A stretch of 64,000 nt of DNA from assembly GCF_003946165.1 (NCBI RefSeq), contig NZ_RHOI01000011.1, positions 18,150 to 82,149 on the forward strand, in the 5' to 3' direction. This document shows, in pieces, positions 1-7,641 of this stretch; the stretch's first letter is position 1, and the number at the start of each line of letters is the position of its first letter. Source of the DNA: Lacticaseibacillus baoqingensis (GTDB taxonomy: Bacteria; Bacillota; Bacilli; Lactobacillales; Lactobacillaceae). The position numbers and the translations under genes are program-made. Below the pieces are notes generated by a model that was not told the origin of the DNA, did no database searches, and worked only from the letters and a program-made list of their open reading frames with translations.

Positions 1-389
1 GCCGCTTCGGCCTCAGCCAATCCTGGGATCGGTGGTAATACGGGACTGGCACCGGTGGCCAAAATCAGTTTGTCGTAACTTTCAGTGTAATTGCGATCAT
101 TGCTCAAGTCATGGACATGGACGGTTTGCGTTGCGGCATCGATCGCTGTGACTTCAGAGCGAATGCGCACATCGAGGTTATTTTTTTGTTTTAAGATTTC
201 AGGGGTGCGCTCGATGAGAGAATCGCGGTCAGTAATCACGCCGCCTAAGTAATAGGGCAAAGCGCAGCTGGCGTAGGAAATGTGTTCACCGCGTTCGAAC
301 ATGATGATCTCTGCTTGTTCATTCAGCCGGCGTAACCGCGTGGCAAAAGATGGCCCAGCCGCGACGCCGCCAATCACAACAACTTTCAT
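1..389 (-). CDS. FAD/NAD-dependent oxidoreductase, CoA-disulfide reductase/NADH oxidase family (N-terminal part, runs off the window)
   Basis: About 129 codons are visible; the rest lies outside the left edge. The protein opens with a Rossmann FAD-binding motif (MKVVVIGGVAAGPSFATRLR), followed by a SYASCALPYYLGG stretch. In the CoA-disulfide reductase/NADH oxidase family the cysteine in the S-x-x-x-C context is the redox-active residue. A second conserved stretch, DKLILATGASP, follows. Start at ATG 389 is supported by a gaggagg ribosome binding site on the minus strand. These cytosolic flavoproteins reduce oxygen or CoA disulfide with NAD(P)H. The next two leftward genes are also flavoenzymes, which suggests a redox-handling neighbourhood. 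NADH oxidase and CoA-disulfide reductase cannot be told apart from this fragment. Confidence 0.85.
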   Translation of the reverse strand, partial: MKVVVIGGVAAGPSFATRLRRLNEQAEIIMFERGEHISYASCALPYYLGGVITDRDSLIERTPEILKQKNNLDVRIRSEVTAIDAATQTVHVHDLSNDRNYTESYDKLILATGASPVLPPIPGLAEAEA

Positions 390-577
390 AAAGGAACCTC
401 CTCATGTGTGGTAAGCGCTTTATCTTAGCCCCATTGTAACGGTTAACGATCACAGCCGCAAATGGTGGGCTTACCGTGAGGCTTTCAAGCAATCAAAGCA
501 ACGCTCCCAGAATTTCAATGGGAGGAGGGAGGGCAGTCAGCAGGGAGCGCCCAAAATGCCGCTTGACGACTAACAAA

Positions 578-621
578 TACCCCCAAAAGGTCCGTCTCGA
601 TCACGGCCTTTTTGGGGGTAT
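578..621 (-). terminator. Intrinsic terminator of the nitroreductase gene
   Basis: A long, nearly perfect hairpin (arms atacccccaaaagg and its complement) starts four bases past the nitroreductase stop codon on the minus strand. The minus-strand transcript carries a short U-containing tail after the stem. Confidence 0.7.
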
Positions 622-624
622 TGG

Positions 625-1353
625 TTATGCTTGAGGCAAGTTGAAGCCTTGAGCTTTCAAGATCGCACCGATTTCATCGCGGTGATGTTGGTCAGCAGTG
701 AGGTGTTGCTGCACTAAGCTGGTGAACGACTCTTGACGTGCGCCGCTTGCGCGATTGGCATAATAGTCGCTGACGGCTTGGTCGTAGTGGGCCATAGCCT
801 CGGCGTCAAAGGCGGGATAAGTATTTTCGCTAACCACCAAAGCCTGTGGCAGACGCGGTTTGCGTTGGGGATCTTCAGCCGGTACGCCCACGATCAAGCC
901 TAACAGCGGGAACGTGTAGCGCGGCAGGTGCAATAAATCGATCATTTGCTGCGGATCGTTTAAAATGCTGCCAAGCATCACCCCGCCAAGGCCAGAGCGC
1001 TCAGCACAAGCCAGCACATTTTGGGCAGCTAAAGTCGCGTCGAAGGCCCCGGCTAAAAAAGCATTCCAATTGGTGTAATTGTGGCAATCACTGGCCGGAT
1101 CAGTTAAGTGGATATCGCGACTGGTATCGATGACAAAAATGAACAACTCGCCATTAGGCTGCGCTAATACTGCGCTCCCGGAGATCTTAGCGATTTTGGC
1201 GCGCAAAGTCGGTGCCGTGATCCGGATCATGGTAAACGACTGTAGAAATTCACTAGAAGACGTAGCTTGGGCAACTGCTTCTAGTGCTTGGTAGTCAACG
1301 GCGATCGGTTTGAAGCGGCGAATACTGCGGTGGTGCAAGGCGACGGATTCCAT
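625..1353 (-). CDS. NADPH-dependent oxidoreductase, nitroreductase family (NfsA/Frp type)
   Basis: A 242-residue protein of normal length for the FMN-dependent NfsA/FRP group. The N-terminal HHRSIRRFKP segment matches the conserved R-S-x-R-x-F start that binds FMN phosphate in this family. The middle carries the expected glycine-rich SGLGGVMLGSILNDP stretch, and LLGLIVGVP resembles the usual G-x-P strand. Such enzymes are cytosolic homodimers that reduce quinones, flavins or nitro compounds with NADPH. The gene is a single transcription unit with its own terminator, lying between two other leftward oxidoreductase genes. The true substrate cannot be told from sequence. Confidence 0.88.
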   Translation of the reverse strand: MESVALHHRSIRRFKPIAVDYQALEAVAQATSSSEFLQSFTMIRITAPTLRAKIAKISGSAVLAQPNGELFIFVIDTSRDIHLTDPASDCHNYTNWNAFLAGAFDATLAAQNVLACAERSGLGGVMLGSILNDPQQMIDLLHLPRYTFPLLGLIVGVPAEDPQRKPRLPQALVVSENTYPAFDAEAMAHYDQAVSDYYANRASGARQESFTSLVQQHLTADQHHRDEIGAILKAQGFNLPQA

Positions 1354-1480
1354 AGGTGTTCACACTCCAATTGTAAATTGAGTTTAGTCTAGCACCAGGA
1401 TTTTGCGGAAACAACCCGAGTCAGGCAACGTTTTGCCCAGTGTTTGAGCACCACGGGCGGTCCCAAGCAGATGACAAGTA

Positions 1481-2065
1481 TTATTGGCCCTGTTGGTAAA
1501 GCTGTGGCAGCGCCGCTAAGAATTGCTGACGTGCGGTGTCAGTCACGCTGCCGGTACGCCCAAAATGGAGCCACTGGCAGTTGCCTGGCGCGATTCCAAT
1601 ATCGGCGAATGTCCCATTGATCAAGGTGGTTTGGATCGGGTCGCCTGGGCGCGCTTGAAGCTCAGCTTTAGTTTCACCGGCGGTCGTGATCACTGAGGCT
1701 TTGGTGATCGTCGGCAACAAACCGCGCCAGTTTGGATCTTCAGCAAACGCGAATCCTGGCAAAAGCACTTTATCAAAAAAGCCTTTGAGCATTGCCGGCA
1801 TTTGATGCCACCAAATTGGAAAAATCAACAGCAGCTCATCCGATGCGGCGAGCAAAGTTTGATACCGTTCCACCAGCGGATCAAGCGCTTGCCCTTGGGC
1901 ATAGGTTTGCAGTTCTGCTGGGGTCAGCCGCGGATCGAAGTGATCTTGATACAAGTCGATTACAGCAAACGGTTGAGCAGTGGCGGTAAAGTGATCACAC
2001 AACCGGGTCAAGATGGCATGGTTGAAACTGTGAGGATCAGGATGGGTGTAGATGATCGTTTTCAT
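1481..2065 (-). CDS. NAD(P)H dehydrogenase (quinone), flavodoxin-like fold family
   Basis: A 194-residue protein beginning MKTIIYTHPDPHSFNHAI, the typical first strand and phosphate loop of the Flavodoxin_2 family (KefF/YwrO/MdaB-like). FPIWWHQMPAMLKGFFDKVL matches the conserved P-x-W-W-x-x-P-A-x-L-K-x-x-x-D motif of that family. Start ATG 2065 has a GGAGG site seven bases upstream. It probably binds FMN or FAD and carries out two-electron quinone reduction in the cytosol. It lies at the head of the leftward redox cluster but is separated from the nitroreductase by 127 bases, so co-transcription is uncertain. Confidence 0.85.
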   Translation of the reverse strand: MKTIIYTHPDPHSFNHAILTRLCDHFTATAQPFAVIDLYQDHFDPRLTPAELQTYAQGQALDPLVERYQTLLAASDELLLIFPIWWHQMPAMLKGFFDKVLLPGFAFAEDPNWRGLLPTITKASVITTAGETKAELQARPGDPIQTTLINGTFADIGIAPGNCQWLHFGRTGSVTDTARQQFLAALPQLYQQGQ

Positions 2066-2212
2066 GACAAACCTCCAGTGGCGATTAAGTTTAGTTTAGA
2101 AGAGCGATCGCCAAGAAACAAGTAGCTGATCGTGTTAAGTCGTAAAACGGCAGCGTTTCGTCAATATAGTCGCGAGGCCGGTGCGCCCAACCAATATCTG
2201 CAGACAAATCAG

Positions 2213-2241
2213 TTGCGCCCTTTGTTGAGATAAGATACAAT
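2213..2241 (+). promoter_or_regulatory. Sigma-A-type promoter of the cation ATPase
   Basis: TTGCGC (2213-2218) and TACAAT (2236-2241) are separated by 17 bases, which would start transcription just before the riboswitch at about 2248. Confidence 0.65.
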
Positions 2242-2251
2242 GAATATGTCA

Positions 2252-2372
2252 CATAAGGGAGTAACTAGCGGTTTTTGACCGCGGCAACGTCACCAACAAG
2301 TTGATATGCTGGTGTTGCCTTAAATAGTGAGACTTATGAACTGCGCCCGCAGTCCGTAAGTCTCTTTTTTTA
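2252..2372 (+). promoter_or_regulatory. yybP-ykoY (manganese) riboswitch with intrinsic terminator
   Basis: The leader contains the hallmark GGGAGUA segment at 2258-2264, a short stem-loop, and a second arm CGUCACCAACA...CUGGUGUUGCC at 2288-2319. These are the two conserved halves of yybP-ykoY aptamers. They are followed by a terminator (gagacttatgaactg pairing with cagtccgtaagtctc by G-U and Watson-Crick pairs) and a T7 tract at 2365-2371. The known family binds Mn2+ and turns on export genes by preventing termination. Lactic acid bacteria carry it before related P-type ATPases (YoaB in Lactococcus). The assignment rests on motif recognition, not on a covariance search. Confidence 0.75.
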
Positions 2373-2424
2373 ACCCGACCAAAAGCTGTTTTGGCGCACG
2401 CACTCAATCACAGGAGGAGATTAT

Positions 2425-5079
2425 ATGACCGATCACCCAGCGTATTCGCAGACCAAAGAAGAGATCTTGGCAAGTACCAAGACTGATCTTGATGTCGGCT
2501 TAAGCACGCAAGAAGCGCAAGCGCGCTTAGCACAAAATGGCCCCAATGCCTTGGCTAAAGGCGAAAAGAAGACGGTATTGCAACGCTTCTTGGACCAGTT
2601 CAAAGATTTTATGATCATTGTCTTATTAGTGGCCGCATTGATCGCCGGTTTTGTGGTCCATGAATGGGCTGACGCCGGGATCATTTTAGCCGTGGTGATC
2701 CTTAACGCGATTTTCGGCGTGTTCCAAGAAAGCAAAGCTGAAGAAGCGATCGATGCTTTGGCCGAAATGGCCACGCCAGACGCCCATGTTCGCCGCGGCG
2801 GACAAGTGGTGACGATCCCGAGTTCTGAGCTGGTCGTGGGTGACGTGGTTTTAGTTGAAGCTGGGGACGTGGTGCCCGCGGATATGCGTTTGATCGAAAG
2901 TGCGAATCTGAAGATCGAAGAGTCCGCGTTGACTGGGGAATCTGTCCCGGTGGAAAAAGACGTGGCGACGCTGACAGGGGATAAAGTCGGCATCGGTGAT
3001 CGCACCAACATGGGCTTTATGAACAGCAACATCACTTATGGCCGCGGGGTCGGCGTAGTGGTGGCCACCGGGATGAATACCGAAGTCGGCCGGATCGCCG
3101 GGATGATCAATGCCGCTGAAGAAACCACCACCCCGCTGCAAGAAAACTTGAGCCAGCTAGGGAAGAGTTTGACGATCATGATCTTAGTGATCGCTGCGAT
3201 CGTGTTCGGGGTCGGATTGTGGCGCGGTGCCGCCAGCTTACCGGAGATGTTTTTGACCGCGATTTCCTTGGCCGTAGCGGCGATTCCAGAAGGTTTGCCG
3301 GCGATCGTGACGATCATTTTGGCGTTAGGTACGCAAAAAATGGCCAAGCGCAATGCCTTGGTCCGCAAACTGCCGGCAGTTGAAACCCTTGGTTCGACTG
3401 AGATCATCGCATCAGATAAAACGGGGACGTTGACGCAAAATAAAATGACCGTCGAAAAAGTTTATTATGATGGCCAATTGCATGATGCCATCGACGGCAT
3501 TCAAGGCGAAAACCCACTGCTGGAAATCATGACGTTCGCCAATGATACTCAGATCCAAGAAGACGGCACGATGTTAGGCGATCCGACAGAAACTGCGTTA
3601 GTCGCTTATGGTCAAACGCGCGATTTTGATTTGAAAGCCGCTTTGGCAGCTAAGCCGCGGGTGTCAGAAGTGCCATTTGACTCCGAACGCAAACTCATGA
3701 CCACGATTCATCAATTGGCGGATGGCCGCTTCTTCGTGGCGACTAAAGGCGCGCCTGACCAACTCCTGAAGCGCGTGACGCAAATCGCTGAAGGCGCGCA
3801 TGTGCGGGCATTTACCGACGCGGACCGCGAGGCGATCTTGACCACCAATAAGCAACTCGCTAAGCAAGCCTTGCGTTTGCTTGGGATGGCGTATCAGATC
3901 ATCGATGCTTTACCAGCCACCGTTGATTCTGATACGGTCGAACACGACTTGATTTTTGCCGGTTTGGTGGGGATGATCGATCCAGAGCGGCCAGAAGCTG
4001 CGGATGCGGTTGCGGCTGCCAAAGACGCAGGGATCCGACCGATGATGATCACTGGGGACCATCAAGATACCGCTGAAGCGATCGCCGGACGCCTAGGGAT
4101 CATTACCCCTGGTGACGATGACGCCGTGATCACCGGTGCGCAGCTGGATGCTCAGTCTGATGAAGAATTTGATCGGAATGTGGAAAAATACAGTGTTTAT
4201 GCGCGAGTGGCACCGGAACACAAGGTCCGGATCGTCAATGCCTGGCAAAAACGCGGTAAAGTCGTCGCAATGACTGGTGACGGGGTCAACGATGCCCCAG
4301 CATTGAAAGCTGCCGATATTGGTATCGGGATGGGGATCACCGGGACAGAAGTGTCTAAAGGGGCCTCTGATATGGTGCTGGCAGATGATAACTTTTCGAC
4401 GATCGTCAAAGCGGTCGAAGAAGGCCGGAAAGTATTTTCAAATATTCAAAAGAGTATCCAATACCTGCTTTCGGCTAACTTAGGGGAAGTTTTGACGTTG
4501 TTCATGATGACCATGCTGGGCTGGGACATCCTCGCTCCAGTGCATATCTTATGGATCAACTTAGTCACAGATACCTTCCCGGCGATCGCTTTAGGGGTAG
4601 AACCAACAGAGCCTGGCATCATGAAGCAAAAGCCGCGCGGCCGCAAGTCTAACTTCTTTTCTGGCGGGGTTGGCCAAGCGGTAATCTGGCAAGGGATCTT
4701 AGAAGGCGTCTTGACGTTAGGGGTGTACTTCATCGGGATCACTTGGCCGATCCACACCACGCAAGCGGCGATCCATGCTGATGCGTTGACCATGGCATAT
4801 GCGACTTTGGGCTTGATCCAATTGTTCCATGCTTTCAACGTGAAGTCTGTGCACCAAAGCTTGTTTACCGTTGGCTTGTTCCGTAATCGTGCTTTCAACT
4901 GGGCGATCTTAGCTAGTTTCTTATTGCTGGCAGTCACGATCTTAGTGCCTGGATTCAACGGCTTGTTCCATGTGACCAGCCTTGACTGGCATCAATGGGC
5001 CGCAGTGCTTGGCGCTGGGGTGGCGATCATTGTGATCGTCGAAGTGGTCAAGTTTATCCAACGGCGAATTCACCGTTAA
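2425..5079 (+). CDS. P2A-type cation-transporting ATPase, likely Mn2+ (or Ca2+) exporter
   Basis: An 884-residue membrane ATPase of normal length for bacterial SERCA/PMR1-like pumps. It shows the actuator TGES motif (LTGESVPVEKD), the transmembrane PEGLPA motif typical of type 2A pumps, the phosphorylation motif DKTGTLT with aspartate 331, and the hinge MTGDGVNDAPALKAADIG. About ten hydrophobic segments flank these cytoplasmic domains: a pair near residues 55-100, a pair near 245-300, and six after 690. ATG 2425 follows an aggagg site. The manganese riboswitch upstream argues for Mn2+ efflux, though many relatives also move Ca2+. It is monocistronic, with a terminator right after the stop. 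Confidence 0.92.
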   Translation: MTDHPAYSQTKEEILASTKTDLDVGLSTQEAQARLAQNGPNALAKGEKKTVLQRFLDQFKDFMIIVLLVAALIAGFVVHEWADAGIILAVVILNAIFGVFQESKAEEAIDALAEMATPDAHVRRGGQVVTIPSSELVVGDVVLVEAGDVVPADMRLIESANLKIEESALTGESVPVEKDVATLTGDKVGIGDRTNMGFMNSNITYGRGVGVVVATGMNTEVGRIAGMINAAEETTTPLQENLSQLGKSLTIMILVIAAIVFGVGLWRGAASLPEMFLTAISLAVAAIPEGLPAIVTIILALGTQKMAKRNALVRKLPAVETLGSTEIIASDKTGTLTQNKMTVEKVYYDGQLHDAIDGIQGENPLLEIMTFANDTQIQEDGTMLGDPTETALVAYGQTRDFDLKAALAAKPRVSEVPFDSERKLMTTIHQLADGRFFVATKGAPDQLLKRVTQIAEGAHVRAFTDADREAILTTNKQLAKQALRLLGMAYQIIDALPATVDSDTVEHDLIFAGLVGMIDPERPEAADAVAAAKDAGIRPMMITGDHQDTAEAIAGRLGIITPGDDDAVITGAQLDAQSDEEFDRNVEKYSVYARVAPEHKVRIVNAWQKRGKVVAMTGDGVNDAPALKAADIGIGMGITGTEVSKGASDMVLADDNFSTIVKAVEEGRKVFSNIQKSIQYLLSANLGEVLTLFMMTMLGWDILAPVHILWINLVTDTFPAIALGVEPTEPGIMKQKPRGRKSNFFSGGVGQAVIWQGILEGVLTLGVYFIGITWPIHTTQAAIHADALTMAYATLGLIQLFHAFNVKSVHQSLFTVGLFRNRAFNWAILASFLLLAVTILVPGFNGLFHVTSLDWHQWAAVLGAGVAIIVIVEVVKFIQRRIHR

Positions 5080-5085
5080 GCTTTG

Positions 5086-5112
5086 AAAGCCTCCTTGATC
5101 GGGGGCTTTTTT
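5086..5112 (+). terminator. Intrinsic terminator of the cation ATPase gene
   Basis: AAAGCCTCC and GGGGGCTTT form a nine-pair stem (one G-T pair) around a six-base loop, followed by T residues. It starts seven bases after the ATPase stop codon. Confidence 0.8.
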
Positions 5113-5140
5113 GGTGGGGAAAATTTACTGAGCACTTTTC

Positions 5141-5290
5141 GTGACAGCTGGCAGCGCATCCACTAAGATAATGATAAGGCACGACGCGTCATGGCAACGC
5201 GCGACGCGCCACTGGCAGACGGTGTTCCCCTAAGAACAACCGCGTCATAGTGTTCGCTTCAATGCCTCTGGTGACGACCAGAGGCTTTTT
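5141..5290 (+). promoter_or_regulatory. Promoter plus leader ending in a terminator hairpin (attenuator or small RNA)
   Basis: GTGACA (5141-5146) and TAAGAT (5164-5169) are spaced by 17 bases. About 90 bases downstream a perfect nine-pair hairpin (GCCTCTGGT/ACCAGAGGC, 5264-5285) is followed by T5. The hairpin sits only about 20 bases before the start of the next gene. Transcription from this promoter would therefore either stop here as a short RNA or be attenuated before the gene. No known riboswitch motif was recognised in the leader. Confidence 0.45.
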
Positions 5291-5310
5291 ATCGGGTTAG
5301 GAGGCTGATG

Positions 5311-5763
5311 ATGACCAAATACACAGCAACGATAGACGTTGGCCGATATCATTTTGTCGAAGGCTTACAGATCACGCCAGGCGCGTTGGCAGCGACTCGG
5401 GCAGGCTCGGTGTGGCTGGGGGCACAATTGGTGATGTACGCGGTGGATTGGGCCCAGACGATCGAGGCGACGCGCGGTCAGTACGCGCATGGCGGACGTG
5501 GCAGGCAGCAGGCCGTGTTTCCGGCAGCGGCGTATTTCATGGCGCATCCTGGCGTCGATGCGATCACGGCTATTCGCGGATTAGATGTCAAAACGGCGAC
5601 CCCGCACTGGTTTGTTATCAGCGGTCACTATGCAAAACCGCTTGAGGCAATGATGGATGATGTGTGGGCGCAAGCATTGGCCGCAGATGCCGATGTGGCC
5701 ACGATCGATCCAGCCGAGGTGACAGCTGATCTTACGCGACCGACGCAGCCGGAAGCGAAATGA
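5311..5763 (+). CDS. Hypothetical protein (150 aa) behind a terminator-like leader
   Basis: I do not recognise this family. The protein is soluble-looking and Ala-rich, has no signal peptide or membrane segment, and ends in a Pro/Thr/Glu-rich tail. Two in-frame ATGs occur at 5308 and 5311; the second has better spacing (six bases) from the taggagg site at 5298-5304 and is chosen. The gene is preceded by a hairpin with a T tract, so its expression may depend on read-through. It is followed within 100 bases by another small unknown gene, probably on a separate promoter. Confidence 0.65.
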   Translation: MTKYTATIDVGRYHFVEGLQITPGALAATRAGSVWLGAQLVMYAVDWAQTIEATRGQYAHGGRGRQQAVFPAAAYFMAHPGVDAITAIRGLDVKTATPHWFVISGHYAKPLEAMMDDVWAQALAADADVATIDPAEVTADLTRPTQPEAK

Positions 5764-5860
5764 GCCGCGTCAAAAAAAGTTCAGCATTCACTCGTCAAGT
5801 GCGGTATATTAGCCTTGGTAAAAGCTGACAAGACACGACCGATCGGAAAGCGTGAAGCAG

Positions 5861-6061
5861 ATGAGTTATCCGGAAATTCTACAGTATTTGCGGTATGCGC
5901 TTTGGCGCCACCACATTGCAGACGATCAAGGTGAAGCCATTATCAGTTCCATTGCAGGGTTAATGCGGCGTTACACGCCGTTGGAAATTTTAGCAGAATA
6001 TGAGCGCGAACGTTATCTGCCGGTCGTTGAGGATCGCGAGGCGAGCAAAGCGATGCCGTAG
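5861..6061 (+). CDS. Small hypothetical protein (66 aa)
   Basis: The protein is short, charged and mostly helical, with a Tyr/Arg-rich N-terminal half (SYPEILQYLRYALWRHHIAD). No domain was recognised. ATG 5861 is preferred because the ggaaag element at 5845-5850 is about ten bases upstream; a GTG at 5852 in the same frame lies too close to that element. A tatatt element at 5805 could be the -10 of its promoter, but no good -35 is visible. It ends shortly before the promoter of the TPP riboswitch. Confidence 0.55.
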   Translation: MSYPEILQYLRYALWRHHIADDQGEAIISSIAGLMRRYTPLEILAEYERERYLPVVEDREASKAMP

Positions 6062-6085
6062 TTGATCCGAATACCAGCAGAATGT

Positions 6086-6114
6086 TTGTGACATTGAGTG
6101 GTAAGGACTAGAAT
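6086..6114 (+). promoter_or_regulatory. Promoter of the TPP riboswitch-SDR unit
   Basis: TTGTGA (6086-6091) and TAGAAT (6109-6114) are separated by exactly 17 bases. The predicted start, about 6121, lies a few bases before the riboswitch stem. Confidence 0.65.
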
Positions 6115-6128
6115 AAACATAATTGAAT

Positions 6129-6252
6129 ACGACTTAGGGGTGCCATTTGGCTGAGACGGGAAACCGGACCCTTGAACCTGATAACGTTAAACCGTGCGTA
6201 GGAAAAGTCGTGTTTTAGCAGCATCTAAACGGTTTGTTTAGGTGCTTTTTTT
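6129..6252 (+). promoter_or_regulatory. TPP (THI-box) riboswitch with intrinsic terminator
   Basis: The aptamer shows the conserved order GGGGTGCC, GGCTGAGA, ACCCTTGAACCTGAT and TGCGTAGGAAAAGT, closed by the pairing cgactt/aagtcg (6130-6135 with 6205-6210). It is followed by a ten-pair hairpin, GCATCTAAAC with GTTTAGGTGC, at 6221-6245 and a T7 tract. This is the transcription-terminating arrangement usual in Firmicutes, where bound thiamin pyrophosphate switches the gene off. The terminator ends about 33 bases before the start codon. Confidence 0.95.
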
Positions 6253-6284
6253 GTTACTTGGGGCAAGAAAGCAGGGTGGATGAA

Positions 6285-7037
6285 TTGACAAGAACAGTAT
6301 TAGTCACCGGCAGCAGTCGCGGATTAGGGGCTGAAATCGCCCGCCAATTTGGCGCGCAAGGCGATCAAGTGATCGTGAACTATTTTCAACATAGCGACGC
6401 TGCCAACTCGGTGGTCCAAACCATCGGTGCTGATCATGCGCTGGCATTGCAAGCAGATGTCCGCGATCGCGCGCAAGTGGATGCCATGGTGGCCGCTTGT
6501 AAGCAGCGGTTTGGCACCATTGACGTTTTGGTCAACAACGCCTTAGTGGGGTTCAAATTTGACCCGACAGTGCAAAAGCAGTTTGCTGAGTTGACTTGGG
6601 ACGATTATCAAGGCCAACTGACTGGGACCTTACAAGGCGCTTTCAACGTCACGCAAAGCGTCTTGCCGCTAATGCAAGCCCAACACGCTGGGCGCGTGAT
6701 CAACATTGGCACGAACTTATTCCAAAACCCAGTGGTCGCCTATCACGAATACACCACCGCCAAAGCAGCCTTACTGGGATTTTCGCGAAACCTGGCCGTT
6801 GAGTTAGGGGCCGATGGGATCACCGTCAATATGGTGTCTGGCGGCCTGCTGGAAACGACTGACGCCAGTGCCGTCACGACGCCGGAAGTCTTTGCAATGA
6901 TCGCGGCGAACACCCCAATGGGCAAGGTGACTACGCCCAAAGACGTTGCTGGGATGGTGACGTTTTTGGGCTCCGCGCAAGCAGGCGGCATCACCGGACA
7001 AAATATCACGGTCGATGGCGGGTTAACGATGAATTGA
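6285..7037 (+). CDS. Short-chain dehydrogenase/reductase (FabG-like) under TPP riboswitch control
   Basis: A 250-residue classical SDR. It has the TGSSRGLG cofactor loop near the N-terminus, a VLVNNAL motif (NNAG-like), the catalytic Y-x-x-x-K in YHEYTTAKAALLGFS, and a C-terminal GQNITVDGG. The last is usual for 3-oxoacyl-ACP-reductase-like members. The start is taken as TTG 6285, which gives MTRTVLVTGSSRG and has an agggtgg element five bases upstream; GTG 6276 is an alternative. It is the only gene behind the TPP riboswitch and is closed by its own terminator. Comparative work on thiamin regulons has noted such an orphan SDR (as I recall, called OarX), but its reaction is not known to me. 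A role in fatty-acid synthesis is less likely given the regulation. Confidence 0.85.
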   Translation: MTRTVLVTGSSRGLGAEIARQFGAQGDQVIVNYFQHSDAANSVVQTIGADHALALQADVRDRAQVDAMVAACKQRFGTIDVLVNNALVGFKFDPTVQKQFAELTWDDYQGQLTGTLQGAFNVTQSVLPLMQAQHAGRVINIGTNLFQNPVVAYHEYTTAKAALLGFSRNLAVELGADGITVNMVSGGLLETTDASAVTTPEVFAMIAANTPMGKVTTPKDVAGMVTFLGSAQAGGITGQNITVDGGLTMN

Positions 7038-7056
7038 TACCGCCGCATTATTTTAG

Positions 7057-7091
7057 GCAACCGCCGCATCATTGGGCGGTTGCTTTTTTTT
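7057..7091 (+). terminator. Intrinsic terminator of the SDR gene
   Basis: A nine-pair perfect stem (GCAACCGCC/GGCGGTTGC) is followed by eight T residues, about twenty bases after the SDR stop. Confidence 0.9.
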
Positions 7092-7198
7092 GTGGGTAAC
7101 CAGCAATGACCGGAAAGGTAAAGTGCTTTTGGCTTAAGTTGATTGGTCAGCAGGGGCTGGCGTTTTTTGGTAAACTAGTGGCATACGGAGGAATGATG

Positions 7199-7630
7199 AT
7201 GAATAAAAACCAACAAAAACTGGCGTACTATGCGCAATTGATCAACCAGATCGTGACCGAAACTGAAGCGGAACAAGATCAAATGAGTCCTAAGTTCGAG
7301 GAATTAAAAGCCGCAGAAGCAGCCAAGACGATCCAAGATTTTGACGCGCAAGCTTATCAGGCGACTAAGACTTTATTCACTAACGGCACGACTCATTATC
7401 AACAGATGCTGGCACAGCTGGAGGCGGCGCAAGCGCCTGCACGCTTGTTGGGCAATCATAAGCTATTGACCAGTGCGTTTCGCGACTTTACTCAAGGCTG
7501 CGTTGAAATGGTCGCAAGCTTGCATGACGCGCCGGCAGAATTTGATCAAGCGGCATTTGACGCAGCTGAAGCCAAGCAAGATGCGGCGACAACCAAGTTG
7601 ATGAAGCACATCGCAAAAATCACAGCCTGA
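7199..7630 (+). CDS. Hypothetical helical protein (143 aa) leading an ABC importer operon
   Basis: The family is not recognised. The protein is acidic, rich in Ala, Gln and Lys, has no signal or membrane segment, and is predicted to be almost entirely helical. Three ATGs in a row occur at 7193, 7196 and 7199; the last is chosen because the GGAGGA site at 7187-7192 then has normal spacing. An extended -10 element (TGGTAAACT) lies just upstream at about 7168-7176. The stop codon is eleven bases before the substrate-binding protein gene, so the two are probably co-transcribed. It could be a cytosolic partner of the transporter, but nothing in the sequence shows this directly. Confidence 0.7.
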   Translation: MNKNQQKLAYYAQLINQIVTETEAEQDQMSPKFEELKAAEAAKTIQDFDAQAYQATKTLFTNGTTHYQQMLAQLEAAQAPARLLGNHKLLTSAFRDFTQGCVEMVASLHDAPAEFDQAAFDAAEAKQDAATTKLMKHIAKITA

Positions 7631-7641
7631 GGTAATTCAAA

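Noticed and set aside
7040..7198. T-box leader before the TrpXYZ-like importer
   Set aside because: The conserved T-box sequence (AGGGTGGNACCGCG-like) is absent. Only the preceding gene's terminator and an extended -10 element are visible.
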